64,000 bases of DNA, from positions 1,067,695 through 1,131,694 of the forward strand of contig JACRMQ010000007.1 in NCBI GenBank assembly GCA_016214905.1. The letters are read 5' to 3'. This DNA comes from Ignavibacteriales bacterium. GTDB lineage: Bacteria > Bacteroidota > Ignavibacteria > UBA10030 > SZUA-254. The position numbers and the translations under genes were made by a program. Each line of letters opens with the position of its first letter. Positions within the stretch are counted from its first letter, which is position 1. The notes under the pieces were generated by a model. It was not told the DNA's origin. It ran no database searches and saw nothing but the letters and a program-made list of their open reading frames with translations. This document shows positions 63,841 to 64,000 of this stretch, in pieces.

Positions 63841-64000
63841 TTCCAACAAAAAAACTTGTTTTATTGAAATAGTATTGAACGTACCTTTTTGAACATCGAG
63901 CATCGAACATCGAAAATCAACCATCACCCATCAATTCCCGATAATCTATCTTCAATTATTATTTTTGAAATTCTTTTTTAGAATCGAATATAAATATAAC

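Noticed and set aside
63860-63930. CATCGA-type short repeats at the right end
   Set aside because: Imperfect GAACATCGAGCATCGAA-like simple sequence with no pairing or gene context; common intergenic text, not a defined element.

Overview
The window looks like chromosomal DNA of an Ignavibacteria/Chlorobi-type member of the FCB (Bacteroidota-related) group. Several large secreted proteins end in the type IX secretion sorting domain in its NYPNPFNP form. Lipoproteins and outer-membrane barrels are frequent, and the F-type ATPase operon stops after atpG, so beta and epsilon must be encoded elsewhere. No database was searched; all family calls come from motifs read in the sequence.

Layout. (1) 1-1999 (-): start of a BatA/VWA membrane protein running off the left edge. 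(2) 2116-27227: a 25-kb integrative element in a tRNA-Pro(UGG) gene. A 43-bp direct repeat (5' half of the tRNA, up to the anticodon loop) marks both ends. Next to each repeat, 58-60 bp away on the element side, lie 12-bp repeats that look like integrase arm sites (four left, two right), and a tyrosine recombinase starts beside the left set. (3) 27188-36940: tRNA-Pro, two response regulators, glutaryl-CoA dehydrogenase, guaB, an M24 peptidase, a glycosyltransferase, purD and a sugar epimerase. (4) 36940-41478: an acyl-CoA block with meaB, acyl-CoA dehydrogenase and a carboxylase beta subunit. (5) 41528-47152: NtrC-type regulator, FmdB-like zinc ribbon, a barrel gene with a damaged start codon, LOG protein, Nudix hydrolase and a NamZ-type muramidase. 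(6) 47231-53932: M23 peptidase, bactofilin and the ATP synthase genes atpZ/I/B/E/F/H/A/G. (7) 54026-63840: M1 peptidase, acetate kinase (-), PspC protein, M64 and M14 peptidases and a type IX-secreted repeat protein.

The main interest is the element. It encodes an ECF sigma factor with a membrane anti-sigma factor, divergent from a CHAT-protease/TPR lipoprotein. Downstream, eight copies of one 29-bp promoter (TGTAACC, exactly 17 bp, ACTAT-like) precede lipoproteins, a 1567-residue Ig/type IX-secreted protein, a zinc-ribbon membrane protein, two tandem LuxI-like acyltransferases, an isoprenylcysteine-methyltransferase-like enzyme and a probable small RNA. I infer a self-contained signalling island: a surface or periplasmic cue acts through the CHAT protease and anti-sigma factor, releasing the sigma factor to switch on envelope, secreted and possibly signal-molecule functions. 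Two giant 14-repeat secreted proteins and a decayed barrel-gene end complete the element. I recognise no conjugation, replication or phage structural genes in it.
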